This document shows, piece by piece, positions 26,267-35,370 of a DNA stretch of 64,000 nt (position 1 is the first letter of the stretch; every line of letters starts with the position of its first letter). The DNA comes from Kribbella steppae (GTDB lineage Bacteria > Actinomycetota > Actinomycetes > Propionibacteriales > Kribbellaceae), in assembly GCF_004342025.1 (NCBI RefSeq), contig NZ_SLWN01000001.1, positions 293,972 through 357,971 of the forward strand, written 5' to 3'. Position numbers and translations under genes: made by a program. The notes beneath the pieces were generated by a model, which was given only the letters and a program-made list of their open reading frames with translations, did no database searches and was not told the origin of the DNA.

Positions 26267-27700
26267 TTACGGGTTGGTCTCGGACGAGCGACGGCGGGCG
26301 AGAGCGAGGCTTGTCAGCGTCGTGATCGCCATAGCGCCGATGCCGACCAGCGCCGCGGTGGTGTAGGCGCTGTCGTCGGGGAAGAGGTGGCCGGGGCCGG
26401 TGCCCGCGGCGAGGATCAGGCCGCCGATGGCGCTGCCCAGGGAGTACCCGACGCTGCGGACGACGTAGTTGAAGCTCATGGCGCTCGACGTCTCGCTCTT
26501 GGGGGTGACGGCGAGGATGACGCCGGGCATCGCGGCCGAGAAGCCGCCGACGCCGAAGCCGAGCACGCCCATCGCCACGAACAGTTCGGCCAGGTCCGAC
26601 CGGGCCGCCGCGAACAGGGCGAACCCGCCGCCGACCACGACGGCGCTGCCGGCCAGGAGCAGGGGGTCGGCGATCCGCGTCCGGACCCGCGGCGTGAGCT
26701 TGCCGGCGACGAACCCCAGCACCGAGAACGGGATGAGGACCAGCCCGGCGACGAAGGTCGTCAGCCCGAAGCCGTAGCCGGCGCCGTGCGGCGTCTGCGC
26801 GTACCGGGTGATGAGCGTGAGCAGGAGGTACATGCCGATCCCGCCGACGAACATGGCGAGGTTCGCTCCCGCGACCGCCGGGTGCCGGACCGCCCGCACA
26901 TCGACCAGGGGCGTCGTGCTGCGCAGCTCGATCACGGCCCAGACGCAGAGCAGCACCACCGCGACGACGGCGAGGCCCGCCGCCACGGCGAGGTGCCGGC
27001 TCCACAGATTCCGTTCGCCGGCGAGGAACAGCACCAGGAGCAGCGCAGCGGCCAGGACGACCGCGCCTGCCACGTCCACGTGGGCGGAGCGGCCTTCGGG
27101 GGCTTCGGGCATGGAGCGCCACGCGGTCAGGAAGGCGACGGCGGTGACGAGCAGACCGAAGCCGTAGGCGGCGCGCACCCCGCCGAGTTGGGCGAGCAGC
27201 CCGGCGAGGGGGTAACCGACACCGACCCCGATGATCGAGACCACCGAGATCAGGGCGATGGTGGCCGCGCTGCGCGCCTCGGGGAGATGGTCGCGGGCCA
27301 CGCCCATCATCAGCGCCGTCAGACCGAGCCCCACACCTTGAGCAGCCCTGCCGACGAGCAGCCACGCGAACGGCAGCGGCAGCACGGTGAGCGCGCTGCC
27401 GGCGACGACGACCGCCAGCGTGACGAGAATCGTGGCCCGCCGGTGCGGGCCTGCTCCGAGCCGGCCCAGGACGGGCGTGGCGACGGCGCCGCTCAGCAAC
27501 GCGACGGTCAGCGTCCACTGCGCGCTGCCGAGCGAGACGTGGAACGACGTCGCCACGCTGGTGATGAGCGGCGCCCCAAGGCTGGCGACCGCTGCCACGA
27601 CCAGCGCGATGAACATCAGGGCGGGGACCAGCAGCCGCGCCTCGGAACGCGCCACCGGGAACGCCTTCACCGGAACCCCGCCGACCGGCTGCCCGGTCAC
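26267..27700 (-). CDS. MFS transporter, drug-efflux-like
   Basis: A 477-aa permease with about 14 hydrophobic segments, closest in pattern to DHA2/EmrB-type proton-drug antiporters (SLGSAQWTLTVALLSGAVATPVLGRLG in helices 2-3; GRAAQGVGLGLTALMM). The GTG start at 27700 overlaps the MarR stop (GTGA, 27697-27700), so the pair is translationally coupled. A MarR repressor next to an efflux pump usually means induction by the exported compound. The longer open frame upstream belongs to another frame of the MarR gene. Confidence 0.88.
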   Translation of the reverse strand: MTGQPVGGVPVKAFPVARSEARLLVPALMFIALVVAAVASLGAPLITSVATSFHVSLGSAQWTLTVALLSGAVATPVLGRLGAGPHRRATILVTLAVVVAGSALTVLPLPFAWLLVGRAAQGVGLGLTALMMGVARDHLPEARSAATIALISVVSIIGVGVGYPLAGLLAQLGGVRAAYGFGLLVTAVAFLTAWRSMPEAPEGRSAHVDVAGAVVLAAALLLVLFLAGERNLWSRHLAVAAGLAVVAVVLLCVWAVIELRSTTPLVDVRAVRHPAVAGANLAMFVGGIGMYLLLTLITRYAQTPHGAGYGFGLTTFVAGLVLIPFSVLGFVAGKLTPRVRTRIADPLLLAGSAVVVGGGFALFAAARSDLAELFVAMGVLGFGVGGFSAAMPGVILAVTPKSETSSAMSFNYVVRSVGYSLGSAIGGLILAAGTGPGHLFPDDSAYTTAALVGIGAMAITTLTSLALARRRSSETNP

Positions 27701-28155
27701 TGCTTCGGCCCCTCGCGGTCCTGGCCTTCGAGCTCTGCCAGATGCTTCAGCGCCGGAAGGGCCGCCACCAGCGCCTCGACCTCGTCGCCGGTGAGCTCGC
27801 CGATCAACCGCTCGAACGCGTGGACGCCCGCCTGGCGCCGCGTCCGGACATAGGCGGCGCCGGCCTCGGTCAGGCACACCAGCGTGACCCGCTTGTCGGA
27901 CGCGTCGCCCCACCGCTCGACCAGGCCGGACTCCTCCATCACCCGGACCAGGGCGGTCATCGCGGGCTGCGTGACGCCCTCGACCGCGGCCAGATCGGTG
28001 ATGCGCCGCGGGCCGGTCCGGTCCAGGGTGGCCAGGGTGGCGGCGGACGTCAGGCTCATGTCCCGGGGCAGGCGTCTCACGGCCCTGGTGGCCAGGCCGT
28101 AGAGGGCTGCCCCAATGGCGGCGGACCCGCCAGGAGCGGTGTCTTGACGACTCAT
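27697..28155 (-). CDS. MarR-family transcriptional regulator
   Basis: A 152-aa winged-helix repressor. The DNA-binding region includes RRITDLAAVEGVTQPAMTALVRVMEESGLVERWGDASDKR (about 53-92, ending in the wing DKR). The ATG at 28155 has TATGCT six bases upstream, so the mRNA is probably leaderless, and the promoter overlaps inverted repeats. Heads a MarR-MFS-DUF1330 operon. Confidence 0.9.
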   Translation of the reverse strand: MSRQDTAPGGSAAIGAALYGLATRAVRRLPRDMSLTSAATLATLDRTGPRRITDLAAVEGVTQPAMTALVRVMEESGLVERWGDASDKRVTLVCLTEAGAAYVRTRRQAGVHAFERLIGELTGDEVEALVAALPALKHLAELEGQDREGPKQ

Positions 28156-28190
28156 GCTCGAAGCATAACATCCTTATATTCATAGTTTAT
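28154..28190 (-). promoter_or_regulatory. Promoter/operator of the MarR cassette
   Basis: An AT-rich island in GC-rich DNA. ATGCT-N3-AGCAT (28154-28166) covers the start codon and -10. An AAC...GTT-armed imperfect palindrome (about 28167-28187, containing TATAT) lies just upstream. The arrangement fits autorepression by the MarR protein. Confidence 0.45.
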
Positions 28191-28246
28191 GGAAATGGTC
28201 GACTGGCGCGGGCGGCCTCGATCCGCACCCGCGACGGCGGCCGGCG

Positions 28247-28281
28247 CCCTCACCCCACTCCTTGACGATCTATAGGAGCGT
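28247..28281 (+). repeat. IS110-type right end, copy B
   Basis: A 25-bp core (28257-28281) is identical in 24 positions to copy A at 25891-25915. No transposase sequence is recognisable upstream of this copy, so only the tip of an element remains. Confidence 0.65.
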
Positions 28282-28299
28282 CAGGCTGCCTGGCGAGAG

Positions 28300-28338
28300 C
28301 GCCGTACGACGGTGGGCTGTGGACGGCGGCGTACGGCG
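28300..28338. other. Inverted repeat upstream of lipB
   Basis: CGCCGTACG at 28300-28308 is complementary to CGTACGGCG at 28330-28338 (9-bp perfect arms, 21-base spacer), just before the lipB promoter. Could be an operator or the scar of the adjacent insertion. Confidence 0.35.
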
Positions 28339-28353
28339 GGTGCGAGGGCCGCA

Positions 28354-28366
28354 TACACTCGAGGGC
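28354..28366 (+). promoter_or_regulatory. Leaderless promoter of lipB
   Basis: TACACT at 28354-28359, then seven bases (CGAGGGC), then GTG. The lipA start has the same layout (TACCCT, GGAGGGC, GTG). Confidence 0.5.
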
Positions 28367-29080
28367 GTGAGGGAGATCAGGTATGTGGAGGCCGGGTTCG
28401 GTGCCGGCGCGGTGGACTACGAGACCGCGTGGGCCGAGCAGCGGCGCCTGCACGCGGAAGTTGCCGAGGGCACCGGTGCGGACACGGTCATCCTGCTCGA
28501 GCACCCACCGGTGTACACGGCGGGCAAGCGGACCGAGCCACACGAGCGGCCGCTCGACGGGACGCCGGTGGTCGACGTCGACCGCGGCGGGAAGATCACC
28601 TGGCACGGTCCGGGGCAGCTGGTGGGCTACCCGATCGTGAAGCTGGCCTCACATGTGTACGTGGTGGACTACGTACGGCGGCTGGAGGAGGCGCTGATCG
28701 CGGTCTGCGCCGACCTCGGGGTGAAGACCGGGCGGGTCAAGGGACGCAGCGGCGTCTGGGTCGCGGCGGACGATCGCGGCCGGGAGCGGAAGATCGCGGC
28801 GATCGGGATCCGGGTCTCGCAGGGCGTGACGATGCACGGGTTCGCGCTGAACTGTGACAACGACCTGGGGTGGTTCGACCGGATCGTGCCGTGTGGGATC
28901 TCGGATGCCGATGTGACCACGCTGTCCAAGGAAGTCGGGCGGGATGTGGCGGTGACGGAGGTGCTCGAGTCGGTACGGCGGCATCTCGACCGGATGCTCG
29001 CGTGGGAAGAGTACGAGCGGACTCCCGACATCGGGCACGAGGAAGAGCCGACGGCGATCACTTACGGGCTGACTGTCTGA
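28367..29080 (+). CDS. lipB: Lipoyl(octanoyl) transferase
   Basis: A 237-aa enzyme that moves octanoate from acyl carrier protein to lipoyl domains. The start is the GTG at 28367 rather than the longer upstream frame, because family similarity starts there and a leaderless -10 precedes it. Motifs: [17 protein letters not shown] (73-89), Lys142 in [10 protein letters not shown], and the acyl-accepting Cys176 in [14 protein letters not shown]. In relatives lipB and lipA are neighbours; here lipA is 10.6 kb away. Confidence 0.95.
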   Translation: MREIRYVEAGFGAGAVDYETAWAEQRRLHAEVAEGTGADTVILLEHPPVYTAGKRTEPHERPLDGTPVVDVDRGGKITWHGPGQLVGYPIVKLASHVYVVDYVRRLEEALIAVCADLGVKTGRVKGRSGVWVAADDRGRERKIAAIGIRVSQGVTMHGFALNCDNDLGWFDRIVPCGISDADVTTLSKEVGRDVAVTEVLESVRRHLDRMLAWEEYERTPDIGHEEEPTAITYGLTV

Positions 29081-29199
29081 ATCAGCATCGCTACCGCGAT
29101 GTTCTGGGTAGCTCCCAGCGGTTGTGGATGGGGCCAATTGCTGGGTGCCTGGCGGCTCCGGGCATGGAGTGCCGCGCGGATGGCGTTACGGGCCGATTG

Positions 29200-30507
29200 C
29201 TAGGGGTGGCGGGCTCGGGAGGCCTGGTGCGATTTGGCGGTTTGGTTGGTTTGGTCGGGGTTGAGGATTGTTCTCAGCTGGGCGTCTAGCTTGGCTGTTT
29301 GGGTATTCTTGGTGGATTGGTCTTGGAGTTCGTGGGGGTCCGCCTCGGTATTGAAGAGTTGCGGCGGTTGGGCGGGGCCGTAGTAGCAGTATTTCCAGGG
29401 GCCGGACTTGAGCATGTAGCCGGCGTCGGGCATGCCCTGGGCGTGGTACTCGGAGAGGACCGGGCGGTCGACCGGATCGAGCAGGCTGTGGCCGGGGAGG
29501 GCTGGGTCCGGGGGTAGGCCGGCGATCTCTCGGAGGGTCGGGAGTACGTCGATCAGGCTGACGTGGGAGGTGATCCGCGCCGGAGCCAGCGACGGGTGGC
29601 GGAGCAGGAGCGGGACGCGGACGGCTGGTTCGTAGAAGCATTGCTTCTGCCAGATGGCATGGTGACCGGCCATCTCGCCGTGGTCGCTGGTGTAGATCAC
29701 GACCGTGTCGTCGGGGATGGCGGCCAGCAACCGGCCGATCTGGTGATCGAGGTGGCTGATCAGCGCCCAGTAGCAGACCGTTGCCTCGCGAACCTGTTCC
29801 TCGGTGATCGGCTCGTCGTTGCGGAACCCGTGCCGCAGCAGCGAAATCACCGGATGCTGCGACGACACCGACTCATCCCACGACGGAGGCAGTTCCACCT
29901 CGGCCGGATCGTAGAGCGCCCGGAACTCCGGCGGTGCCACCAGCGGGAAGTGCGGATGCATGTACCCGACGTACAGCAGGTACGGCTCCGGTCCCGGATC
30001 GCGGAGGAAGTCGAGAGCAGCGTCGGTCGCGTCGACGTCGTGCTGGGTGTGCACGTGATCGCCGGCGCCGTGCTCGGTCACGTGGGAGTTGGTGGGTCGT
30101 TGCCAGTCCGGCGTACGACGAGGTGGCCGGCCACTGTGGTCGAGCCAGAAGTCCAGGTCGTCGGTGAGCCGACGGTCGAAGCCGAGCAACCGGTCCGGTC
30201 CGTTGAAATGTGTCCGGCCGGCGATCACGGTCTGGTAGTCGGTCAGGTGATGGCCCCACGACCGAAACTCCGGGCCGGGGATGACACCGTTGTCCCAGGC
30301 CCCGATCTGGTGGACGTACTGGCCGGCCATCAACGACAGGCGCGACGGGACGCACATCGGGCTGTTCGTGTACGCGCGGTCGAACGACAGGCTCTGCGCG
30401 GCGAGGCGGTCGAGGTTCGGTGTTCGCACCCCTGGGTGACCGGCCCATCCCGCAGCGGTACCGGTGTGTTCGTCGGACAGCACAACCACGATGTTCGGTC
30501 GGTTCAC
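29200..30507 (-). CDS. Type I sulfatase
   Basis: A 435-aa alkaline-phosphatase-superfamily hydrolase. NIVVVLSDEHTG provides the N-terminal metal ligands. NSPMCVPSRLSLMAGQY carries the CxPSR signature whose Cys is converted to formylglycine by an FGE enzyme. TSDHGEMAGHHAIWQKQ gives the second Asp-His metal pair. No signal peptide with the GTG start at 30507, so it would act in the cytoplasm. The formylglycine-generating enzyme is not in the window. Substrate unknown (a sulfate ester, perhaps of a glycan or choline). Confidence 0.92.
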   Translation of the reverse strand: MNRPNIVVVLSDEHTGTAAGWAGHPGVRTPNLDRLAAQSLSFDRAYTNSPMCVPSRLSLMAGQYVHQIGAWDNGVIPGPEFRSWGHHLTDYQTVIAGRTHFNGPDRLLGFDRRLTDDLDFWLDHSGRPPRRTPDWQRPTNSHVTEHGAGDHVHTQHDVDATDAALDFLRDPGPEPYLLYVGYMHPHFPLVAPPEFRALYDPAEVELPPSWDESVSSQHPVISLLRHGFRNDEPITEEQVREATVCYWALISHLDHQIGRLLAAIPDDTVVIYTSDHGEMAGHHAIWQKQCFYEPAVRVPLLLRHPSLAPARITSHVSLIDVLPTLREIAGLPPDPALPGHSLLDPVDRPVLSEYHAQGMPDAGYMLKSGPWKYCYYGPAQPPQLFNTEADPHELQDQSTKNTQTAKLDAQLRTILNPDQTNQTAKSHQASRARHP

Positions 30508-30527
30508 GACGTACCACCCTATGTTCA

Positions 30528-30542
30528 AGGAAGCGTTTGCCT
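30528..30542 (-). promoter_or_regulatory. LacI-type operator candidate before the sulfatase gene
   Basis: AGGAAGCGTTTGCCT is an imperfect CG-centred palindrome resembling LacI-family operators, 20 bp upstream of the sulfatase start. A better example (TGGAAACGTTTCA) precedes the GH76 gene. Confidence 0.4.
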
Positions 30543-30620
30543 GGCGGCGGTCCAGCCGCCATCCGGTGGGTTGCGAAGTGTCTGCCGGGTGTGACGGCAA
30601 AACGTCGCTACCTTGGTGGT

Positions 30621-31973
30621 GTGTCCAAATTTCTTGGGTTCTTGCTCGGGGTGGTCGTTGCACTGGCCGGGCCTGCGGTGTTCGGAGTCCTTGCCGCGCC
30701 GGGCGGTATCGAGCTGAATGCGAAGGAGATGGCGCTTGCCTACGGCATCGGCGCGCTGATCTTCTGGACCGTGGTGTCGTACTTCTCGGGCGCCGGTGCG
30801 CTCGGTGCGTTCGTCGCCTTCGGCACGCTGATCTATTGCTGGCTCTGGATCCCGAACCGGACCACGAACTTCCTCAACGACGTCCCCGGAGTGACCACGG
30901 GGATGATCGAGGGGTCCAGGCAGTACACGCTGAACGGCGTCGTACCGATCCTGACAGTGATCTCGCTGGTCTACGGGATCCAGTTGATCGTGCAGAGCGC
31001 GCAGCGTCGGCGGCGGGAGCGCGCGGAGGCCGAGCGGCTGCAGCGCGAGCAGGAAGCCGCGCAGGCGCAGCAGGAGGCCGAGTCGGCAACGCTCTACCCG
31101 GTTGCTGGGAGCACCTATCCGGCCGAGGGCGGTCCGTACGCCGGTTCGTACGGGAACAGCAACCGGTTCGACGACTTGTTCGACGAAGACCCGGAGCCGG
31201 TCCGGCCGCGGAATCAGGCGGACGAGCAGACCTCGCAGTTCCCGGTCTCGGCGCCGGACCAGACCGCGCAGTTCCCTGGTAACGACGGGCCGGACAACGG
31301 TGCCCAGGGCAACGATTCGGCCGACGACACCGTGCTGGTCCCGACGGATCGCGACGAGACGACGCAGGTGCCGGTCGAGAACGACGAGACCGCGCAGGCG
31401 CAGGCAACCGGGCCTACTCCCCCGCAGTCGGAGCAAGAGCAGCCGACCGTAGATGCGGACGAGCAGACGGTCGCGGCACCTGGCGGTGCGGAGGAGCAGC
31501 GGCCGGCCGAACCCCAACCGCAGGAGCAGCCGGTCGCCAAGGCAGACGCACAGCCGGTCGCCGCCGCGACGGCACCCGCCGGGGCGACGGCACCCGCCGG
31601 GGCGGACGAGCAGCCGACTGCCGCTGCTCCGGTCGAAACGGGTGAGCAGCCGACTGCGGTGGCGCCAGTCGCGGCGGAGGAGCCGAAGGCGGAGCAGCCG
31701 GCTGGGGCGGATCAGGACGAGACGGTTGTGGCGCCTGTTAAGGCGCCGGAGCAGGTGGATGAGCCTCGGCAGGAGAAGAAGGGTGCTGACGGCGGTCAGC
31801 AGGCTATGGCTGCGCCGGTGACGCAGGCCAAGGGGCCGGCGGCGTCGACGGCTAAGGAGCAGATGGGGCAGCAGTACCGCGAGCGGATGGACAACCCGGA
31901 GGACACCGGGGAGCTCTACATCAGTGCGTTCGAGAACCCTACCCAGGTGAGCATCCGCCCGGCCGGAGCCTAG
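30621..31973 (+). CDS. Membrane protein with long acidic Gln/Ala/Pro-rich cytoplasmic tail
   Basis: About 450 aa. Three or four N-terminal helices (about 5-30, 40-80 and 110-130) are followed by a basic charged helix (QRRRRERAEAERLQREQEAA, likely coiled coil). A 270-residue low-complexity tail rich in DE, Q, A, P and T ends in a conserved-looking patch (YRERMDNPEDTGELYISAFENP). The tail has short repeats such as PAGATAPAGA and DETxQ. GTG start at 30621 with TACCTT six bases upstream (leaderless). I do not recognise the family; topology suggests a membrane-tethered scaffold. Confidence 0.72.
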   Translation: MSKFLGFLLGVVVALAGPAVFGVLAAPGGIELNAKEMALAYGIGALIFWTVVSYFSGAGALGAFVAFGTLIYCWLWIPNRTTNFLNDVPGVTTGMIEGSRQYTLNGVVPILTVISLVYGIQLIVQSAQRRRRERAEAERLQREQEAAQAQQEAESATLYPVAGSTYPAEGGPYAGSYGNSNRFDDLFDEDPEPVRPRNQADEQTSQFPVSAPDQTAQFPGNDGPDNGAQGNDSADDTVLVPTDRDETTQVPVENDETAQAQATGPTPPQSEQEQPTVDADEQTVAAPGGAEEQRPAEPQPQEQPVAKADAQPVAAATAPAGATAPAGADEQPTAAAPVETGEQPTAVAPVAAEEPKAEQPAGADQDETVVAPVKAPEQVDEPRQEKKGADGGQQAMAAPVTQAKGPAASTAKEQMGQQYRERMDNPEDTGELYISAFENPTQVSIRPAGA

Positions 31974-31991
31974 AAGCGCTGGAGACAGAAG

Positions 31992-32020
31992 CCCGGCTGG
32001 GGTTCACAAGCCCAGCCGGG
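31992..32020. terminator. Bidirectional terminator
   Basis: A perfect 10-bp stem CCCGGCTGGG/CCCAGCCGGG, loop GTTCACAAG, between convergent genes. The following 40 bases repeat GCTGGG(G/A)TT-AGAAGC twice more, so the element is partly duplicated. Confidence 0.75.
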
Positions 32021-32066
32021 ATTGGGAAACCTGCTGGGATTCAGAAGCCTCGCTGGGGTTAGAAGC

Positions 32067-33032
32067 TCACGCCACGTGCATGCGTTGGACCTGGTCGCGG
32101 CGGGCGTGTTCGGCGAAAGCTTCGTCGTACGCCAAAGTCGCCATCTGCAGCACGTCGCGCGCCATCTGCGCTCGCGGCGACTCCATGCTCCACGCCAGCA
32201 TCAGCTTGCGGTGGATCGGGTCGCCGACCAGTGTGCGGGTGGTGACGTCGCTGGAGAGCATCCGGTACGACGTCGGTGAGATCAGCGCGACGCCCTGACC
32301 GCTCGTCACGAAGCCCATCAGCACCGAGGTGTCCACCGAGTGGTGCTCCACCTTCGGCTGGAATCCGGCCTGCTCGCACGCGGCCCGGAAGAGTACGTGG
32401 AACCCGCTGTCGTCCGGCGGCTCCCCGATCCACTCCTCCCCCGACAACGCCGAGAGCTCGATCTCACCGCGATGCCGCGACGCCATCGCCAACGGGTGGT
32501 CGGCGGCCATCACGACGTACGCCGATTCCGACTCGACGACTGTGCAGAACTCGACACCACTCGGCAGCCGCAGCTCGAAGCCGGGGAACTCCCGTAACAG
32601 CGCGAAGTCGAGCCGTCCGCTCTCCAGCTGCTGCAGCAGCACGCTGGTGGACCACTCGACCTCGATGCTCACCTGCTCGATCTCACCGTGGTCGCGCAGG
32701 CGGCTGGCGATCCCGGACATCGGCGCGGTAGGGAACCCGCCGAGCCGTACGGCGCTGGACTCGACCGCGGTCATCGCGGACACGGTCGCGGACAGGTGGT
32801 CGACGTCGACCAGGATGGCCCGGGCGCGATCGACGGCGTACCGGCCCAGTGCGGTCGGGGTGACGCCGGTGCGGGAGCGTTCGAACAGCTCACCACCGAA
32901 CGCGGCCTCGATCCGTTTGAGCTGCGCGGTCAGGCTCGGCTGGCTGACCTTGAGCCAGCGGGCGGCCCGTCCGACGGACCCCGCTTCAGCCACCAGGACC
33001 ACCACCCGCAGGTGGCGCAGCTCGACGTTCAT
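32067..33032 (-). CDS. LysR-family transcriptional regulator
   Basis: A 321-aa regulator. The winged helix (LRVVVLVAEAGSVGRAARWLKVSQPSLTAQLKRIEAAFGGELFER) occupies about residues 7-51, followed by the two-lobed effector domain. TACGGT lies eight bases before the ATG (possible leaderless start). No divergent target gene is adjacent, so its regulon cannot be inferred from position. Confidence 0.92.
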   Translation of the reverse strand: MNVELRHLRVVVLVAEAGSVGRAARWLKVSQPSLTAQLKRIEAAFGGELFERSRTGVTPTALGRYAVDRARAILVDVDHLSATVSAMTAVESSAVRLGGFPTAPMSGIASRLRDHGEIEQVSIEVEWSTSVLLQQLESGRLDFALLREFPGFELRLPSGVEFCTVVESESAYVVMAADHPLAMASRHRGEIELSALSGEEWIGEPPDDSGFHVLFRAACEQAGFQPKVEHHSVDTSVLMGFVTSGQGVALISPTSYRMLSSDVTTRTLVGDPIHRKLMLAWSMESPRAQMARDVLQMATLAYDEAFAEHARRDQVQRMHVA

Positions 33033-33141
33033 GCGTTGAGACCGTAGTCCAGGTCTCCCTACAGCACACAGCTATCGAGTGTTGCGGTTTCGTCTCAGCC
33101 AGGACCAACCCTGTAACGCTGGCCCCGGCTGTGACGATAGG

Positions 33142-34314
33142 TCAGGACGATTCGAGGGCCAGTGCCTCACGGTAGCCGAGCCGGCGGCCGGTCTGCAGCA
33201 GCGTGCGCTCGTACAGCCGGGCGCCGAGGCGGACGATCAGCACCGTCGCGACGAGCAGGATCGCGATCGCGAGCAGCGGCTGCCACAGCGGCACCTTCTC
33301 GGTCAGCATCCGCCCCGGCATCGCCATCGACGACGCGATCGGCACGAACGACGCGACCGTCTTGGCCGACGCCCCGGCGAACACCGCGAAGAAGAACGGG
33401 ATCATCAGGATCATCTGCCCGGGCAGCGTGGTCGACCCGAGATCCTCCTGCCGGGTGGCCAGCGATCCGGCCACCGCCCACAACCCTGCCAGCGCGACGA
33501 ACCCGAGGACGAAGAACACCACGAACCAGCCGGCCACCGGCGCGACCACCTGCAGGATCGCGAGCTGGTCGGTCGCGACCAGGCCGATCACCGAGGCACC
33601 CGCGATCACGACGATCTGCGACAGCGCGAGCACGGTGTTGCCGAGCACCTTGCCCCACAGCAGCGAGCGGATCGGTACGGCGGCGGCCAGGATCTCGACG
33701 ACCCGGCTCTCCTTCTCCTGCACGACGCTCTGCGCGATCATCATGCCGAAGCCGAGCGCGGTCATGTAGAACACCAGCGCCAGACCGATGTTGACGAAGT
33801 CGGCCACGATGTCAGGCAGCGGTGCCGGCTTCAGCAGCTCCAGCTGGATGTTCGTCCCGGCGCGCAACTGCTCCGGCGTGAGACCGGCGCGCGCCGCGTT
33901 CTGCTCCATCCCGACGCTGACGGTTGCTTCGCGCAGCGCCCTCTCCAGCCCGGAGTCGACCCGGTCCTTCCCGAGGACGACGAACCCGTCGGTGCCGGGC
34001 AGCAGCGCCGCCTCCGCCTCACCGTCGGTGACGAGCTTCTCGGCCGCCGGACGATCTGCCGCCCGGGTCACCTCGAAGCCGTCGTCACCGTTCGTGGCCG
34101 AAGCCTGCTGGACGACCTTCGCGCCGCCGTCGTCGATCACCGCGATCTTGTCCGGACCGCCGCGGCCCGCGAGCAGCGCCGGGATGATCACCGCGGCCAG
34201 CACCAGGACCAGCATGAACGCGGTCGAGCCGAGGAAGGTCTTGTCCCGCAGCTTGGTGGTGATCTCGCGCTCGGCGATCAGCAGCGCGGGACGGTCAAGG
34301 GTACGGTCGTTCAT
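33142..34314 (-). CDS. ABC exporter permease (ABC-2/NatB type)
   Basis: A 390-aa permease. One N-terminal helix (LGSTAFMLVLVLAAVIIPALLAG) is followed by a large extracytoplasmic domain (about 50-190) and five helices at the C-terminal end, the layout of NatB-like Na+ exporters and related ABC-2 proteins. The start overlaps the ATPase stop (ATGA at 34311-34314). Confidence 0.88.
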   Translation of the reverse strand: MNDRTLDRPALLIAEREITTKLRDKTFLGSTAFMLVLVLAAVIIPALLAGRGGPDKIAVIDDGGAKVVQQASATNGDDGFEVTRAADRPAAEKLVTDGEAEAALLPGTDGFVVLGKDRVDSGLERALREATVSVGMEQNAARAGLTPEQLRAGTNIQLELLKPAPLPDIVADFVNIGLALVFYMTALGFGMMIAQSVVQEKESRVVEILAAAVPIRSLLWGKVLGNTVLALSQIVVIAGASVIGLVATDQLAILQVVAPVAGWFVVFFVLGFVALAGLWAVAGSLATRQEDLGSTTLPGQMILMIPFFFAVFAGASAKTVASFVPIASSMAMPGRMLTEKVPLWQPLLAIAILLVATVLIVRLGARLYERTLLQTGRRLGYREALALESS

Positions 34315-35192
34315 CGGGTCGCCTCCCGGAAGACGTCGCTCAGTGCCACCCGTTCCGGCGCGAACTGCAGCACCGGCCCGCGGGTGATCGCCTGCTGGAG
34401 AACCTGCTGCGCAACACCGTCGTCCTCGACGTCGAAGAGCGCCGTACCGCCGGCGACATCGCGCACCCGGATGCCGCGGACGTCTCGCAGCCAGCCCGCG
34501 TCGCCGTCGACGATCAGCTTGTAGGTCAGGGACGGCCCGGCGGCCAGTTCGGCAACGGGGCCTGCGGCAACGACTTTGCCGCGGGACAGGACGACGAGGT
34601 CGTCGCAGAGCCGCTCGACCAGGTCGAGCTGGTGGCTGGAGAACAGCACCGGCACCTCCTCCGTGACCTCCTCACGCAGCAGGTCCACCATCGCGTCGAC
34701 CGCGAGCGGGTCGAGACCGCTGAACGGCTCGTCCAGGACCAGCGCGATCGGCTCGTGCACCAGCGCCGCGGCGATCTGCACCCGCTGCTGGTTACCGAGT
34801 GACAGCGTCTCCAGTACGTCGGTCGCCCGCTCGCCCAGCCCGAGTCGCTCGAGCAGCTTGTCGGTGCGCTCGGTCGCCCGGATCGGGTCGAGCCCATGCA
34901 GCCGGCCGAAGAACACCAGCTGGTCGCGGATCTTCATCTTCGGATACAGCCCGCGCTCCTCCGGCATGTATCCGAAGTCACGCCGGATCACCTGCGTCAG
35001 CGGCGCGTCGTTCCACCGCACCTCGCCCGCGTTCGCGGCCAGCACGCCGAGGATGATCCGCATCGCCGTCGTCTTGCCGGCCCCGTTGGCCCCGACGAAC
35101 CCGGTCATCCGTCCCGGTACGACGTCGAAACTCACGTCGTCCAGCGCCAGCTGTTCCCCGAACCGCCGGGTCAATCCAGCCACGCTCAGCAT
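34311..35192 (-). CDS. ABC exporter ATP-binding protein (NatA type)
   Basis: A 293-aa ATPase with Walker A GANGAGKTT, signature LSLGNQQRVQIA, Walker B LVLDEPFSGLD and the switch His in SSHQLD. The C-terminal ~80 residues form the extra domain seen in NatA-like proteins. Coupled to the permease gene. Substrate unknown; Na+ or a toxic compound is typical. Confidence 0.9.
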   Translation of the reverse strand: MLSVAGLTRRFGEQLALDDVSFDVVPGRMTGFVGANGAGKTTAMRIILGVLAANAGEVRWNDAPLTQVIRRDFGYMPEERGLYPKMKIRDQLVFFGRLHGLDPIRATERTDKLLERLGLGERATDVLETLSLGNQQRVQIAAALVHEPIALVLDEPFSGLDPLAVDAMVDLLREEVTEEVPVLFSSHQLDLVERLCDDLVVLSRGKVVAAGPVAELAAGPSLTYKLIVDGDAGWLRDVRGIRVRDVAGGTALFDVEDDGVAQQVLQQAITRGPVLQFAPERVALSDVFREATR

Positions 35193-35260
35193 CCGTCACC
35201 GTTCCCATTCACTTCGGCCCCCTCGCCAGGCCCGCGCCTGACCGCCTCCGTCAGGAAGTA

Positions 35261-35277
35261 GTTCAAAGTTAGTGAAC
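35261..35277. promoter_or_regulatory. Inverted repeat upstream of the NatA-type ATPase gene
   Basis: GTTCA-N7-TGAAC (35261-35277) containing AAAGTTAG, about 70 bp before the ATPase start, in an AT-rich patch. Possible operator for a small repressor that is not encoded nearby. Confidence 0.35.
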
Positions 35278-35370
35278 CGGTGCCACACGCACGTCGGCCC
35301 CCAGGGTGATCACGCAGGTCATCCGCACGGCGGACCTGGTCACCACCCGGGGGGCCGGGACGGACCGACT

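Noticed and set aside
26252-27853. Long plus-strand frame opposite the MFS gene (533 codons).
   Set aside because: Low-complexity charged shadow with no similarity; the MFS helices on the other strand are clear.
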